Positions 1 through 5,493 of a DNA stretch of 7,015 nt are shown piece by piece. This DNA comes from an uncultured Muribaculaceae bacterium (GTDB lineage Bacteria > Bacteroidota > Bacteroidia > Bacteroidales > Muribaculaceae), in the NCBI GenBank assembly GCA_910584735.1, contig CAJUBM010000135.1, positions 1 to 7,015 of the forward strand, read 5' to 3'. A program made the position numbers and the translations under genes. How positions within the stretch are numbered: position 1 is the stretch's first letter; every line of letters starts with the position of its first letter. Below the pieces are notes generated by a model, which saw only the letters and a program-made list of their open reading frames with translations, was not told the DNA's origin and made no database searches.

Positions 1-45
1 AGGGTGGTCCCCTTTTCAAATGCCACCCGGGTCCCTTTTCAAGTG
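1..45. mobile_element. Terminal fragment of a probable IS21-family insertion sequence (edge of window)
   Basis: Two imperfect direct repeats lie at 6-22 and 30-45: GGTCCCCTTTTCAAATG and GGTCCCTTTTCAAGTG. They differ by one base change and one missing C, and start about 24 bases apart. Repeated blocks of this size at the extreme end are a known trait of IS21-family elements. The copy at 30-45 sits exactly where the minus-strand integrase reading frame goes wrong and stops, which is what an insertion point should look like. The istA and istB genes would lie outside the window, so the family assignment rests only on end structure and is an inference. The exact boundary is probably between 45 and 50. 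Confidence 0.5.
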
Positions 46-509
46 TTAGCTACACTGTATTCCGTTTCCAGAAATGCCGCAAGGCATTTGTAGGTGTAAT
101 TGTATGATTTCAGTGTGCCATGAACCCGGTTCACACCGACACGCTTTGCGAAGTTCTCTATAAATGTGCTGAAATATCCCATCAGCGTTTCCTGTCCGAA
201 AGCCATGCCCTGTATCTGGCACTTCACATCATCGGCGGTAACGACCATGCGGACAGCCGACAGTTCCTGATATACGGAAAGTGCGCTTGCCCTGATTTCG
301 TCAAGTTGGCGGTTGATTTCCCTCGACGCGGCGCTTTTGCCCGTGGCACGGCCGAGCATCCACGCCTTAGGCGATGCCGAGAGCTTCGCGCTGAAAGCCG
401 CCTCCGAGTATCTGCCTACGTTTATGCGCCCCATCACCGGGCACAGTCCGTCATCCGACATCTCGCTCTTTTTAAGGTAGAACGAAACCTTTAATCCGCT
501 CTGTTTCAT
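39..509 (-). pseudogene. Truncated tyrosine recombinase (integrase), N-terminal part only
   Basis: Reading from the ATG at 507-509 on the minus strand gives 156 residues starting MKQSGLKVSFYLKK, then a TGA at 39-41. The opening beta-rich segment (about residues 5-60) resembles the arm-DNA-binding domain of Bacteroidota integrases. The later part (about 110-153, with LMGYFSTFIENFAKRVG and GTLKSYNYTYKCLAAFLE) resembles the start of the SAM-like core-binding domain. Family members are usually about 400 residues, with a C-terminal catalytic domain carrying R-H-R-Y. None of that is present, so the product cannot catalyse recombination. The frame ends inside sequence that looks like an insertion-sequence terminus, so disruption by that element is the simplest explanation. 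An upstream in-frame ATG at 579-581 is less likely: a TAnnTTTG-type -7 element at 528-535 would start transcription between the two ATGs. The gene marks the decayed end of an integrative element whose remainder should lie to the left. Confidence 0.82.
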
Positions 510-527
510 AACTCTATTCTTTGTTTG

Positions 528-535
528 CAAAATTA
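528..535 (-). promoter_or_regulatory. Promoter -7 element for the truncated integrase
   Basis: On the minus strand this reads TAATTTTG, an exact fit to the Bacteroidota -7 consensus TAnnTTTG. Transcription would start near 521, about 12 bases before the ATG at 509, which favours that start codon. I found no good TTTG-like -33 element at the usual 19-22 base spacing, so only half the promoter is supported. Confidence 0.4.
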
Positions 536-620
536 ACTGATATAGAGCCATTTGTAGGTATGCAAAACGTAGCGGAACCACGAATAGGAATCACAGATGC
601 CACCCCGGAGCCTATATTTT

Positions 621-650
621 TTCGCATTGCCGGGAAAATCGCTAAATTTG
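621..650 (+). promoter_or_regulatory. Orphan Bacteroidota-type promoter-like site
   Basis: TAAATTTG at 643-650 matches the TAnnTTTG -7 consensus exactly. An imperfect -33-like TTCG lies at 621-624, 18 bases upstream. Transcription would run rightward from about 657. No recognisable gene follows; the nearest ATG (662) opens a 33-codon frame of unknown meaning. It may be a chance match, or a promoter left over from an element gene or the original chromosomal context. Confidence 0.3.
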
Positions 651-719
651 CAGTAGCAAAGATGCCTGACAAGCGGGTTCTGTGGCATAAGACAGGGATA
701 ATCATCCATCGGCAAAACC

Positions 720-741
720 GTCTTCAAGACCGGAATTCCGG
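720..741. repeat. Two overlapping palindromes
   Basis: GTCTTCAAGAC (720-730, odd-centred) shares its last C with the perfect 12-base palindrome CCGGAATTCCGG (730-741). Because they share bases and CCGG arms, the two hairpins would compete. No T-tract follows, so this is not an intrinsic terminator. Function unknown; it could be a protein-binding site near the old element boundary. Confidence 0.5.
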
Positions 742-877
742 ACAGGAAAAAGGCAACGGATAGGTAGCGATTTAATCTCCTAACCCTTCCAAAAACCGAA
801 TTTTCCGCCGAAAGCACCATTCGGACGAACAACGCCGATCTCTCCTAACTCTCAACACATTACTTTATTCCCCATTT

Positions 878-911
878 ATTGCCATAGTCTCGTGAATTCT
901 GTGTATCTTTG
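878..911 (+). promoter_or_regulatory. Promoter of the patatin-barrel gene
   Basis: TATCTTTG at 904-911 is an exact TAnnTTTG -7 element. An ATTG at 878-881 can serve as -33 with a 22-base spacer, slightly long. Transcription would begin near 918 and leave a leader of about 105 bases before the ATG at 1023. The site overlaps the TTG at 909 that opens the longest reading frame, which rules that TTG out as the translation start. Confidence 0.6.
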
Positions 912-929
912 CTCCCACAGGGGCACAGG

Positions 930-974
930 CGCGTCCCGCGCGGCAGTTCGGCTACTGAACTCCGTGCGGGCGCG
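930..974 (+). promoter_or_regulatory. Stable hairpin in the patatin gene leader
   Basis: The arm 930-949 pairs with 957-974 across a seven-base loop (950-956). AGTTC pairs with GAACT, then nine further pairs including one G-U, then four more GC pairs, with single unpaired bases at 944 and 934. That gives 18 pairs, mostly G-C. It lies about 12 bases after the predicted transcription start and about 48 bases before the start codon. No U-tract follows, so it is not a standard terminator. It could protect the 5' end of the mRNA or affect translation; the role is inferred, the pairing is seen directly. Confidence 0.6.
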
Positions 975-995
975 ATGCGTTATAACATAAAAATC

Positions 996-1020
996 GTTTC
1001 AGACTGTTTCAAACTGTTTA
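996..1020 (+). repeat. Short tandem repeat before the patatin start codon
   Basis: GTTTCAGACT (996-1005) is followed directly by GTTTCAAACT (1006-1015) and a partial third unit GTTTA (1016-1020), a 10-base period ending just before the ATG at 1023. It lies where ribosomes would bind. It may be chance, or a unit prone to slippage. Confidence 0.4.
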
Positions 1021-1022
1021 AT

Positions 1023-3386
1023 ATGATGAGAAAGGTTTTGTCGGCACTTGCGATTGTCGTTGCAGGGATGGCATGTGGCGCCGTAGAGGCTGCGGAGACG
1101 GTCAGTGCTGACTCAGTGACAGTCCCGGCGCCTACAGGGCAGTCGGTAGGTCTGGTGCTCAGTGGGGGCGGCGCCAAGGGGATTGCCGAGATTGGCGCTA
1201 TCCAGGCTCTTGAGGACAATGACATACCTATTGACTACATTGCCGGAACTTCGATGGGTGCGATAGTCGGCGGACTGTATGCTTGCGGGTATACGCCCGC
1301 CGAGATGATGGATATGCTTCTTTCCAAGGGTTTCGGCTATTGGTCCTCGGGAACGATAGACCCCGAACTTACTTATTATTTTGTGAAGCAGCCTCAGACG
1401 CCGGCTTTCGCCAATATAAACGTGAATCTGAGCCGCAGGGATTCTGCGGATACCACCCCCGGCATATTGCCGGCATCGCTGATTTCGCCGCTACCTATGA
1501 ATTTTGCCTTCATGGATCTTTTCGCGGCCTATACGGCGCAGTGCGGGAGTGATTTCAATAATCTCTTTGTGCCGTTCAGATGCGTTACCTCCGACATTAC
1601 GGCGAAGAAAAAAATCGTGTGTCGTTCCGGACATCTCTCTGACGCCATAAGGGCCTCTATGTCGTTTCCGTGTGTGTTCGCCCCGATAAAGATGAACGGG
1701 GTGTATGTGTACGACGGGGGACTTTATGACAATTTCCCGGTTGATGTGATGCGCGAGGATTTTGCGCCCGACATTATGATAGGGGTGGACGTACATGCTT
1801 CCGACAAAGGCCCGCAGCCGCATAACATCATCACCACAATAGAGAATATGGCCCAGGTGAAGCAGGACTATAAACTTCCTGAAGACGAGGGCATACATGT
1901 GCGCATCAATGTGAGCGAGTTCTCACTCTTGGACTGGGGCAAGGCGAAGGAACTGTATGAAATAGGCTATAAGAAAACGATGTCCATGATGGACTCCATA
2001 AAGGCACGTGTCACCAGCCGGGAGACGGCGCAGTCGCGCACCCTCAGGCGGCGTGTGTTCAAGTCGAAGTCGCCCTATGTGAGGTTCGACTCCGTGCATG
2101 TGGTCGGCGGGACGCATGCCCAAAATGAATATCTGTCACATCTCTTCAAGCCTGAGAAAGTTGATACGTTCGGCATACATTCGGCCCAGATGTCCTATTA
2201 TCGGGCTCTGTCGCCGGGAAAACTACGAAACCTTATGCCGCAGGCCGATTATAATAAGTCGAACGGCTTGTTCACATTGTCGCTTGACGCCGATGTTAAG
2301 GATAACTTCTCTGTCGGTGCCGGTGGCTACCTTACATCATCGGCCAACTCGTTCATTTTCCTCTCGGCCAATTACTCCTCGATGTCCTACCGTTCCACGG
2401 AAGCGAAGCTCATGGGTTGGATAGGGCAGAGTTATATGGCGGCCGAGTTCGACGGACGACTATATCTCACCAATACTCGTCCTTCGGCTTTTGACTTGGA
2501 GGCGGTGTATTCGCGGCAGAAATATTATGAGAACGACAAGCTTTTCTATGAGGACAGTTCGCCGGCGTTTATCACTAACTATAACGCTTTCGCACGACTG
2601 TATTTCGGCTGGGCAGTGGGGAATAGAGGAAAGGTTCAGATAGGAATCGGAGGAGGTCAGGATCGAAACGGCTTCTATGCCAGCGACAAGGGGGACTTCC
2701 GTTCCTCCGGCAAGGTGACCACACATTTCAATCTCGGGCAGGCCATAGGCCGGTTGGAGTTTAACGCGCTTAATAACCAGAGTTATCCTTCAGAGGGTTA
2801 TTTGATTAAGGTTACGGCGATGGAGGTGATAGGCAAGTATCATTACGATGAAAGGGGGGGTGAGGCCGGCGATGTGCGTGAGAGCGATCCCACCCATTGG
2901 TTCCAGGCTGAGGCACATATGGAGAATTACATCCCGTTAGGGAAGAATTTCTCATTGGGTATGAACGCCGAGGTGCTGTTCTCCACCCGCGATTTGTTGA
3001 ATACGTATTATGCATCGTTGGTGAACGCGCCATCGTTTACCCCTACACCCGCCACACGCAACGTCTTTAACAAGCGATTCCGTGCCAATTCTTTTGCTGC
3101 CGTAGGGGTAACGCCTATATGGCGTCCGATGCAGAATGCGCAGGTGAGGCTTAACGCCAATGTGTTCATGCCTTTCAGGCGTATAGAGCAGGGGGCGGAC
3201 GGCGTGGAGGCCCGTTATGGCGGATGGTTCCGTAACCCGGAGTTCGTTGGTGAGCTTGATTTGGTTTATAACCTGCCGTTCGCCTCGGTATGTGCCTATC
3301 TCAACTACCTGACCTATCCGGCACGAAACTGGAATGTCGGCCTGTCGTTCGGTCTGTTCTTCACGGCGGGGCGGCTGTTGCGCTGA
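1023..3386 (+). CDS. Secreted patatin-like phospholipase fused to an outer-membrane beta-barrel
   Basis: This predicts a lipid acyl hydrolase carried by its own outer-membrane barrel. The 787 residues begin with a Sec signal peptide (MMRKVLSALAIVVAG, likely cut after VEA near residue 24). The patatin domain (about 42-260) has the oxyanion motif GGGAKG (48-53), the nucleophile motif GTSMG with Ser77, and the partner Asp231 in a DGG motif, so the dyad is intact. A helical linker follows, then a POTRA-like segment (about 352-425, starting YVRFDSVHVVGG). About 360 residues rich in alternating, aromatic-bordered strands come last, as expected for a 16-strand Omp85/surface-antigen barrel. This order matches PlpD-type proteins (type Vd secretion). 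In Bacteroidota the passenger may stay attached rather than be released. I chose the ATG at 1023 because it puts the signal peptide at the N-terminus; ATG 1026 is equivalent and ATG 975 would bury it. It has its own promoter and long leader, with no terminator visible after the stop. The lipid substrate cannot be read from sequence. Confidence 0.88.
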   Translation: MMRKVLSALAIVVAGMACGAVEAAETVSADSVTVPAPTGQSVGLVLSGGGAKGIAEIGAIQALEDNDIPIDYIAGTSMGAIVGGLYACGYTPAEMMDMLLSKGFGYWSSGTIDPELTYYFVKQPQTPAFANINVNLSRRDSADTTPGILPASLISPLPMNFAFMDLFAAYTAQCGSDFNNLFVPFRCVTSDITAKKKIVCRSGHLSDAIRASMSFPCVFAPIKMNGVYVYDGGLYDNFPVDVMREDFAPDIMIGVDVHASDKGPQPHNIITTIENMAQVKQDYKLPEDEGIHVRINVSEFSLLDWGKAKELYEIGYKKTMSMMDSIKARVTSRETAQSRTLRRRVFKSKSPYVRFDSVHVVGGTHAQNEYLSHLFKPEKVDTFGIHSAQMSYYRALSPGKLRNLMPQADYNKSNGLFTLSLDADVKDNFSVGAGGYLTSSANSFIFLSANYSSMSYRSTEAKLMGWIGQSYMAAEFDGRLYLTNTRPSAFDLEAVYSRQKYYENDKLFYEDSSPAFITNYNAFARLYFGWAVGNRGKVQIGIGGGQDRNGFYASDKGDFRSSGKVTTHFNLGQAIGRLEFNALNNQSYPSEGYLIKVTAMEVIGKYHYDERGGEAGDVRESDPTHWFQAEAHMENYIPLGKNFSLGMNAEVLFSTRDLLNTYYASLVNAPSFTPTPATRNVFNKRFRANSFAAVGVTPIWRPMQNAQVRLNANVFMPFRRIEQGADGVEARYGGWFRNPEFVGELDLVYNLPFASVCAYLNYLTYPARNWNVGLSFGLFFTAGRLLR

Positions 3387-3413
3387 GCGTGTGTCCCGAT
3401 TATGCCATAGAAC

Positions 3414-3430
3414 GGATATATCGATATTCC
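3414..3430. repeat. Inverted repeat upstream of the guaA promoter
   Basis: A perfect 10-base palindrome ATATCGATAT (3418-3427) is flanked by GGA and TCC, which also pair apart from one extra T at 3417. It ends two bases before the -33 element of guaA, a position where a regulator could bind. No T-tract follows, so it is not a terminator for the preceding gene. Operator function is only a possibility. Confidence 0.35.
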
Positions 3431-3432
3431 AG

Positions 3433-3464
3433 GTTGCAAGGTGTGGGAAATTTGCGTAACTTTG
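3433..3464 (+). promoter_or_regulatory. Promoter of guaA
   Basis: GTTG at 3433-3436 and TAACTTTG at 3457-3464 are separated by 20 bases, a good fit to the Bacteroidota TTTG/TAnnTTTG promoter. Transcription should start near 3471, giving a leader of about 22 bases before the ATG at 3493. This separates guaA from the patatin gene, whose stop lies 106 bases upstream of that ATG. Confidence 0.72.
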
Positions 3465-3492
3465 CAGGCATAAAATCCTTACACCATCAAAG

Positions 3493-5016
3493 ATGCAGGA
3501 AAAAATCATTATCCTTGATTTCGGTTCGCAGACCACCCAGCTTATCGGACGCCGTGTGCGCGAACTGAACACATACTGCGAGATTGTTCCATATAATAAG
3601 TTTCCACACGGCGATGAGTCAGTAATAGGTGTAATCCTGTCGGGCTCGCCATTCTCCGTGTATGATGAGAAGGCTTTCAAGGCCGACCTTTCACAGATTC
3701 GCAAACGGATGCCGGTACTCGGTATCTGCTACGGCGCCCAGTTCATGGCATGGGCTGATGGCGGAAAGGTAGAGCCGGCGGCATCGCGTGAATACGGACG
3801 TGCGCTTTTGGAGAAAGTAAGCGATACGGATCCTCTGTTTGCCGGCATCCGGCCCGGAAGCCTGGTATGGATGAGCCATGGCGATACGATAACCGCCATT
3901 CCCGATGATTTCCACATCATTGCCTCTACCGACAAGGTGGCTATCGCTGCTTATAGGGTGGACGGGGAGCAGACATGGGGAGTACAGTTCCATCCCGAGG
4001 TGTATCATTCGGTTGATGGCACTAAGTTGCTGGAGAACTTCGTAGTGGGCATCTGCGGGAGCCGTCAGGACTGGAGCGCCGCTTCGTTTATTGATTCCAC
4101 CGTTGCAGAGCTTCGCCGTCAGTTGGGCGATAACAAGGTGGTGTTAGGGCTGTCGGGAGGCGTTGACTCCTCGGTGGCCGCTGTGCTGCTTAACAAGGCC
4201 ATAGGAAAGAATCTCACCTGTATATTCGTTGACCATGGCATGCTGCGTAAGAATGAGTTCCGCGATGTGCTTCGCGACTACGAGGGGCTCGGACTCAACG
4301 TTATAGGTGTGGATGCTTCCGAGAAGTTCTTTGCCGAACTTGCCGGGGTCACAGAGCCTGAGCGTAAGCGTAAGATTATAGGCAAGGGATTTATTGATGT
4401 GTTCGATCAGGAAGCCCATAAGATTGAAGATGTGAAATGGCTTGCCCAGGGTACGATCTACCCCGACTGCATTGAATCTCTTTCCATTACCGGCACAACG
4501 ATTAAGAGCCATCACAACGTCGGCGGACTGCCGGAGAAGATGAATCTCAAGCTATGCGAGCCTCTGCGCCTGTTGTTCAAAGACGAGGTTCGTGCCGTCG
4601 GACGCGAACTGGGGATGCCCGAACACCTTATCAAGCGCCACCCCTTCCCCGGCCCCGGGCTGGCAGTGCGTATTCTCGGAGATATAACCCCGGAGAAGGT
4701 ACGCATACTTCAGGATGCCGATGATATATTTATTTCCGGCCTCCGTGAATGGGATTTGTACGACAAGGTATGGCAGGCAGGGGTAATCCTTCTGCCGGTG
4801 CAGTCGGTCGGCGTTATGGGCGATGAGCGCACCTACGAACGCGCCGTAGCCCTTCGTGCTGTCACTTCCACCGATGCCATGACCGCCGACTGGGCCCATC
4901 TACCCTATGAATTCCTTGCCGATGTGTCAAACAAGATTATAAACCGTGTGCGCGGCGTCAACCGCGTAACCTACGACATCTCTTCCAAACCGCCGGCCAC
5001 AATCGAGTGGGAGTAA
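3493..5016 (+). CDS. guaA: GMP synthase (glutamine-hydrolysing)
   Basis: This cytosolic enzyme converts XMP to GMP using ATP and the ammonia from glutamine, the last step of guanine nucleotide synthesis. The 507 residues span the family's whole architecture. The N-terminal class I glutamine amidotransferase (about 1-190) opens [20 protein letters not shown], has nucleophile Cys79 in GICYGAQ, and has His167 and Glu169 in the QFHPEV motif. The ATP-pyrophosphatase domain (about 195-385) has the PP-loop SGGVDSS at 221-227. The C-terminal dimerisation domain ends with the typical [15 protein letters not shown]. The amidotransferase nucleophile motif has GAQ where many homologues have GMQ, a minor variation. 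Length is normal and no active-site residue is missing. It has its own promoter, so it appears to be a single-gene unit; no clear intrinsic terminator is seen before the ferredoxin promoter. No guanine-sensing riboswitch fits in the roughly 22-base leader. Confidence 0.97.
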   Translation: MQEKIIILDFGSQTTQLIGRRVRELNTYCEIVPYNKFPHGDESVIGVILSGSPFSVYDEKAFKADLSQIRKRMPVLGICYGAQFMAWADGGKVEPAASREYGRALLEKVSDTDPLFAGIRPGSLVWMSHGDTITAIPDDFHIIASTDKVAIAAYRVDGEQTWGVQFHPEVYHSVDGTKLLENFVVGICGSRQDWSAASFIDSTVAELRRQLGDNKVVLGLSGGVDSSVAAVLLNKAIGKNLTCIFVDHGMLRKNEFRDVLRDYEGLGLNVIGVDASEKFFAELAGVTEPERKRKIIGKGFIDVFDQEAHKIEDVKWLAQGTIYPDCIESLSITGTTIKSHHNVGGLPEKMNLKLCEPLRLLFKDEVRAVGRELGMPEHLIKRHPFPGPGLAVRILGDITPEKVRILQDADDIFISGLREWDLYDKVWQAGVILLPVQSVGVMGDERTYERAVALRAVTSTDAMTADWAHLPYEFLADVSNKIINRVRGVNRVTYDISSKPPATIEWE

Positions 5017-5088
5017 CCCGGAACAGTCGGACCGATGTGTGATTCGGCGTGGCTGGTGTAGTCTAAATTGAGTTTAGTTGAAAAAAGT

Positions 5089-5120
5089 TTTGGCAGTCTC
5101 GCCGAAAGTGCCTACTTTTG
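5089..5120 (+). promoter_or_regulatory. Promoter of the ferredoxin gene
   Basis: TTTG at 5089-5092 and TACTTTTG at 5113-5120 are separated by 20 bases, an essentially perfect Bacteroidota promoter and the best in the window. Transcription should start near 5127. The 44-base leader is A/T-rich with no Shine-Dalgarno sequence, usual for well-translated genes of this phylum. Confidence 0.82.
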
Positions 5121-5170
5121 CGTAGATTTCACAAATTAGATAAGTAAAATACTAAACACTTTTATTTACA

Positions 5171-5341
5171 ATGGCTTACGTAATTACTGACAAATGTGTG
5201 GCTTGTGGCACATGTCTGCCCAACTGCCCGGTTGACGCCATCTCTGAAGGCGACATCTATGTAATCGATCCTGATACCTGCATCGAATGTGGTACATGCG
5301 CCGAGGTTTGCCCCTCCGACGCTATCATCCCCGGCGAATAA
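5171..5341 (+). CDS. Ferredoxin, 2[4Fe-4S] bacterial type
   Basis: This 56-residue protein should be a small soluble electron carrier. It has two classic C-x2-C-x2-C-x3-C-P motifs. The first is Cys9, 12, 15 and 19 with Pro20; the second is Cys37, 40, 43 and 47 with Pro48. The fourth cysteine of each motif ligates the other cluster in this fold, so two [4Fe-4S] clusters are expected. The two halves are visibly related (CVACGTC and CIECGTC, PVDAI and PSDAI), the known internal duplication of the family, and the length is typical of clostridial-type ferredoxins. It begins MAYVITDKC and ends IIPGE. It stands alone between a strong promoter and a strong terminator, so it is a monocistronic, probably abundantly expressed gene. 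Likely partners are low-potential oxidoreductases such as pyruvate:ferredoxin oxidoreductase, but none is encoded nearby, so partners are inferred from the family. Confidence 0.96.
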   Translation: MAYVITDKCVACGTCLPNCPVDAISEGDIYVIDPDTCIECGTCAEVCPSDAIIPGE

Positions 5342-5360
5342 TCTCCGCCCGGTAAAAAGG

Positions 5361-5402
5361 AAAACGGCATCTCGGCAAGGAATTGCCGGGATGCTGTTTT
5401 TT
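5361..5402 (+). terminator. Intrinsic terminator after the ferredoxin gene
   Basis: The arm ACGGCATCTCGGCAA (5364-5378) pairs fully with 5383-5397, using two G-U pairs, around a GGAA tetraloop (GNRA type, 5379-5382). Upstream A residues at 5361-5363 can extend the stem into the T-run that ends at 5402. It begins 20 bases after the ferredoxin stop and isolates that gene from the DUF389 gene. Confidence 0.92.
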
Positions 5403-5493
5403 AATCATGCCGAAACCTACCTGATACGGGAGTTGTTATTCCTAAAAGAACCGTGTTTCAATTATTTATCTGAACTAAAAACTGTATCAAAAA

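Larger units (their letters stand above)
510..1022. other. Gene-poor stretch between integrase remnant and patatin gene
   Basis: No open frame here in either direction resembles a known protein. The longest are 60-100 codons, overlap one another on opposite strands and have no domain-like pattern. What can be seen is a minus-strand -7 element (528-535), a plus-strand promoter-like site (621-650) followed at once by a 33-codon frame (662-763), and overlapping palindromes (720-741). The promoter of the next gene (878-911), its leader hairpin (930-974) and a short tandem repeat (996-1020) follow. Since the integrase lies at the end of its element, the element-chromosome junction (attachment site) should fall between about 510 and 870. 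With only one end in view it cannot be located. Confidence 0.7.

Noticed and set aside
120..494. Plus-strand 124-codon open frame opposite the integrase
   Set aside because: It mirrors the integrase coding strand and has no domain-like pattern; a shadow frame.
909..1022. N-terminal extension of the patatin protein from TTG 909 or ATG 975
   Set aside because: TTG 909 lies inside the -7 promoter element, and the extension runs through the GC-rich leader hairpin. Both extensions would put polar residues ahead of a clean signal peptide starting at 1023.
1057..1075. Lipoprotein signal in the patatin protein (Cys after AGMA)
   Set aside because: The residues before Cys are G-M-A rather than a lipobox such as L-A-G, and a good signal peptidase I site (VEA) follows a few residues later.
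3465..3492. Purine riboswitch in the guaA leader
   Set aside because: The leader from the predicted transcription start is about 22 bases, too short for an aptamer.
2952..3704. Minus-strand 250-codon open frame across the patatin-guaA junction
   Set aside because: It spans the ends of two well-supported plus-strand genes and the guaA promoter, has an unnatural composition and matches no family I recognise.
5032..5077. Candidate terminator after guaA
   Set aside because: Only 4-5 base-pair stems are found (CCGA/TCGG at 5032-5047; CTAAA/TTTAG at 5063-5077), without a following T-run; too weak to call.
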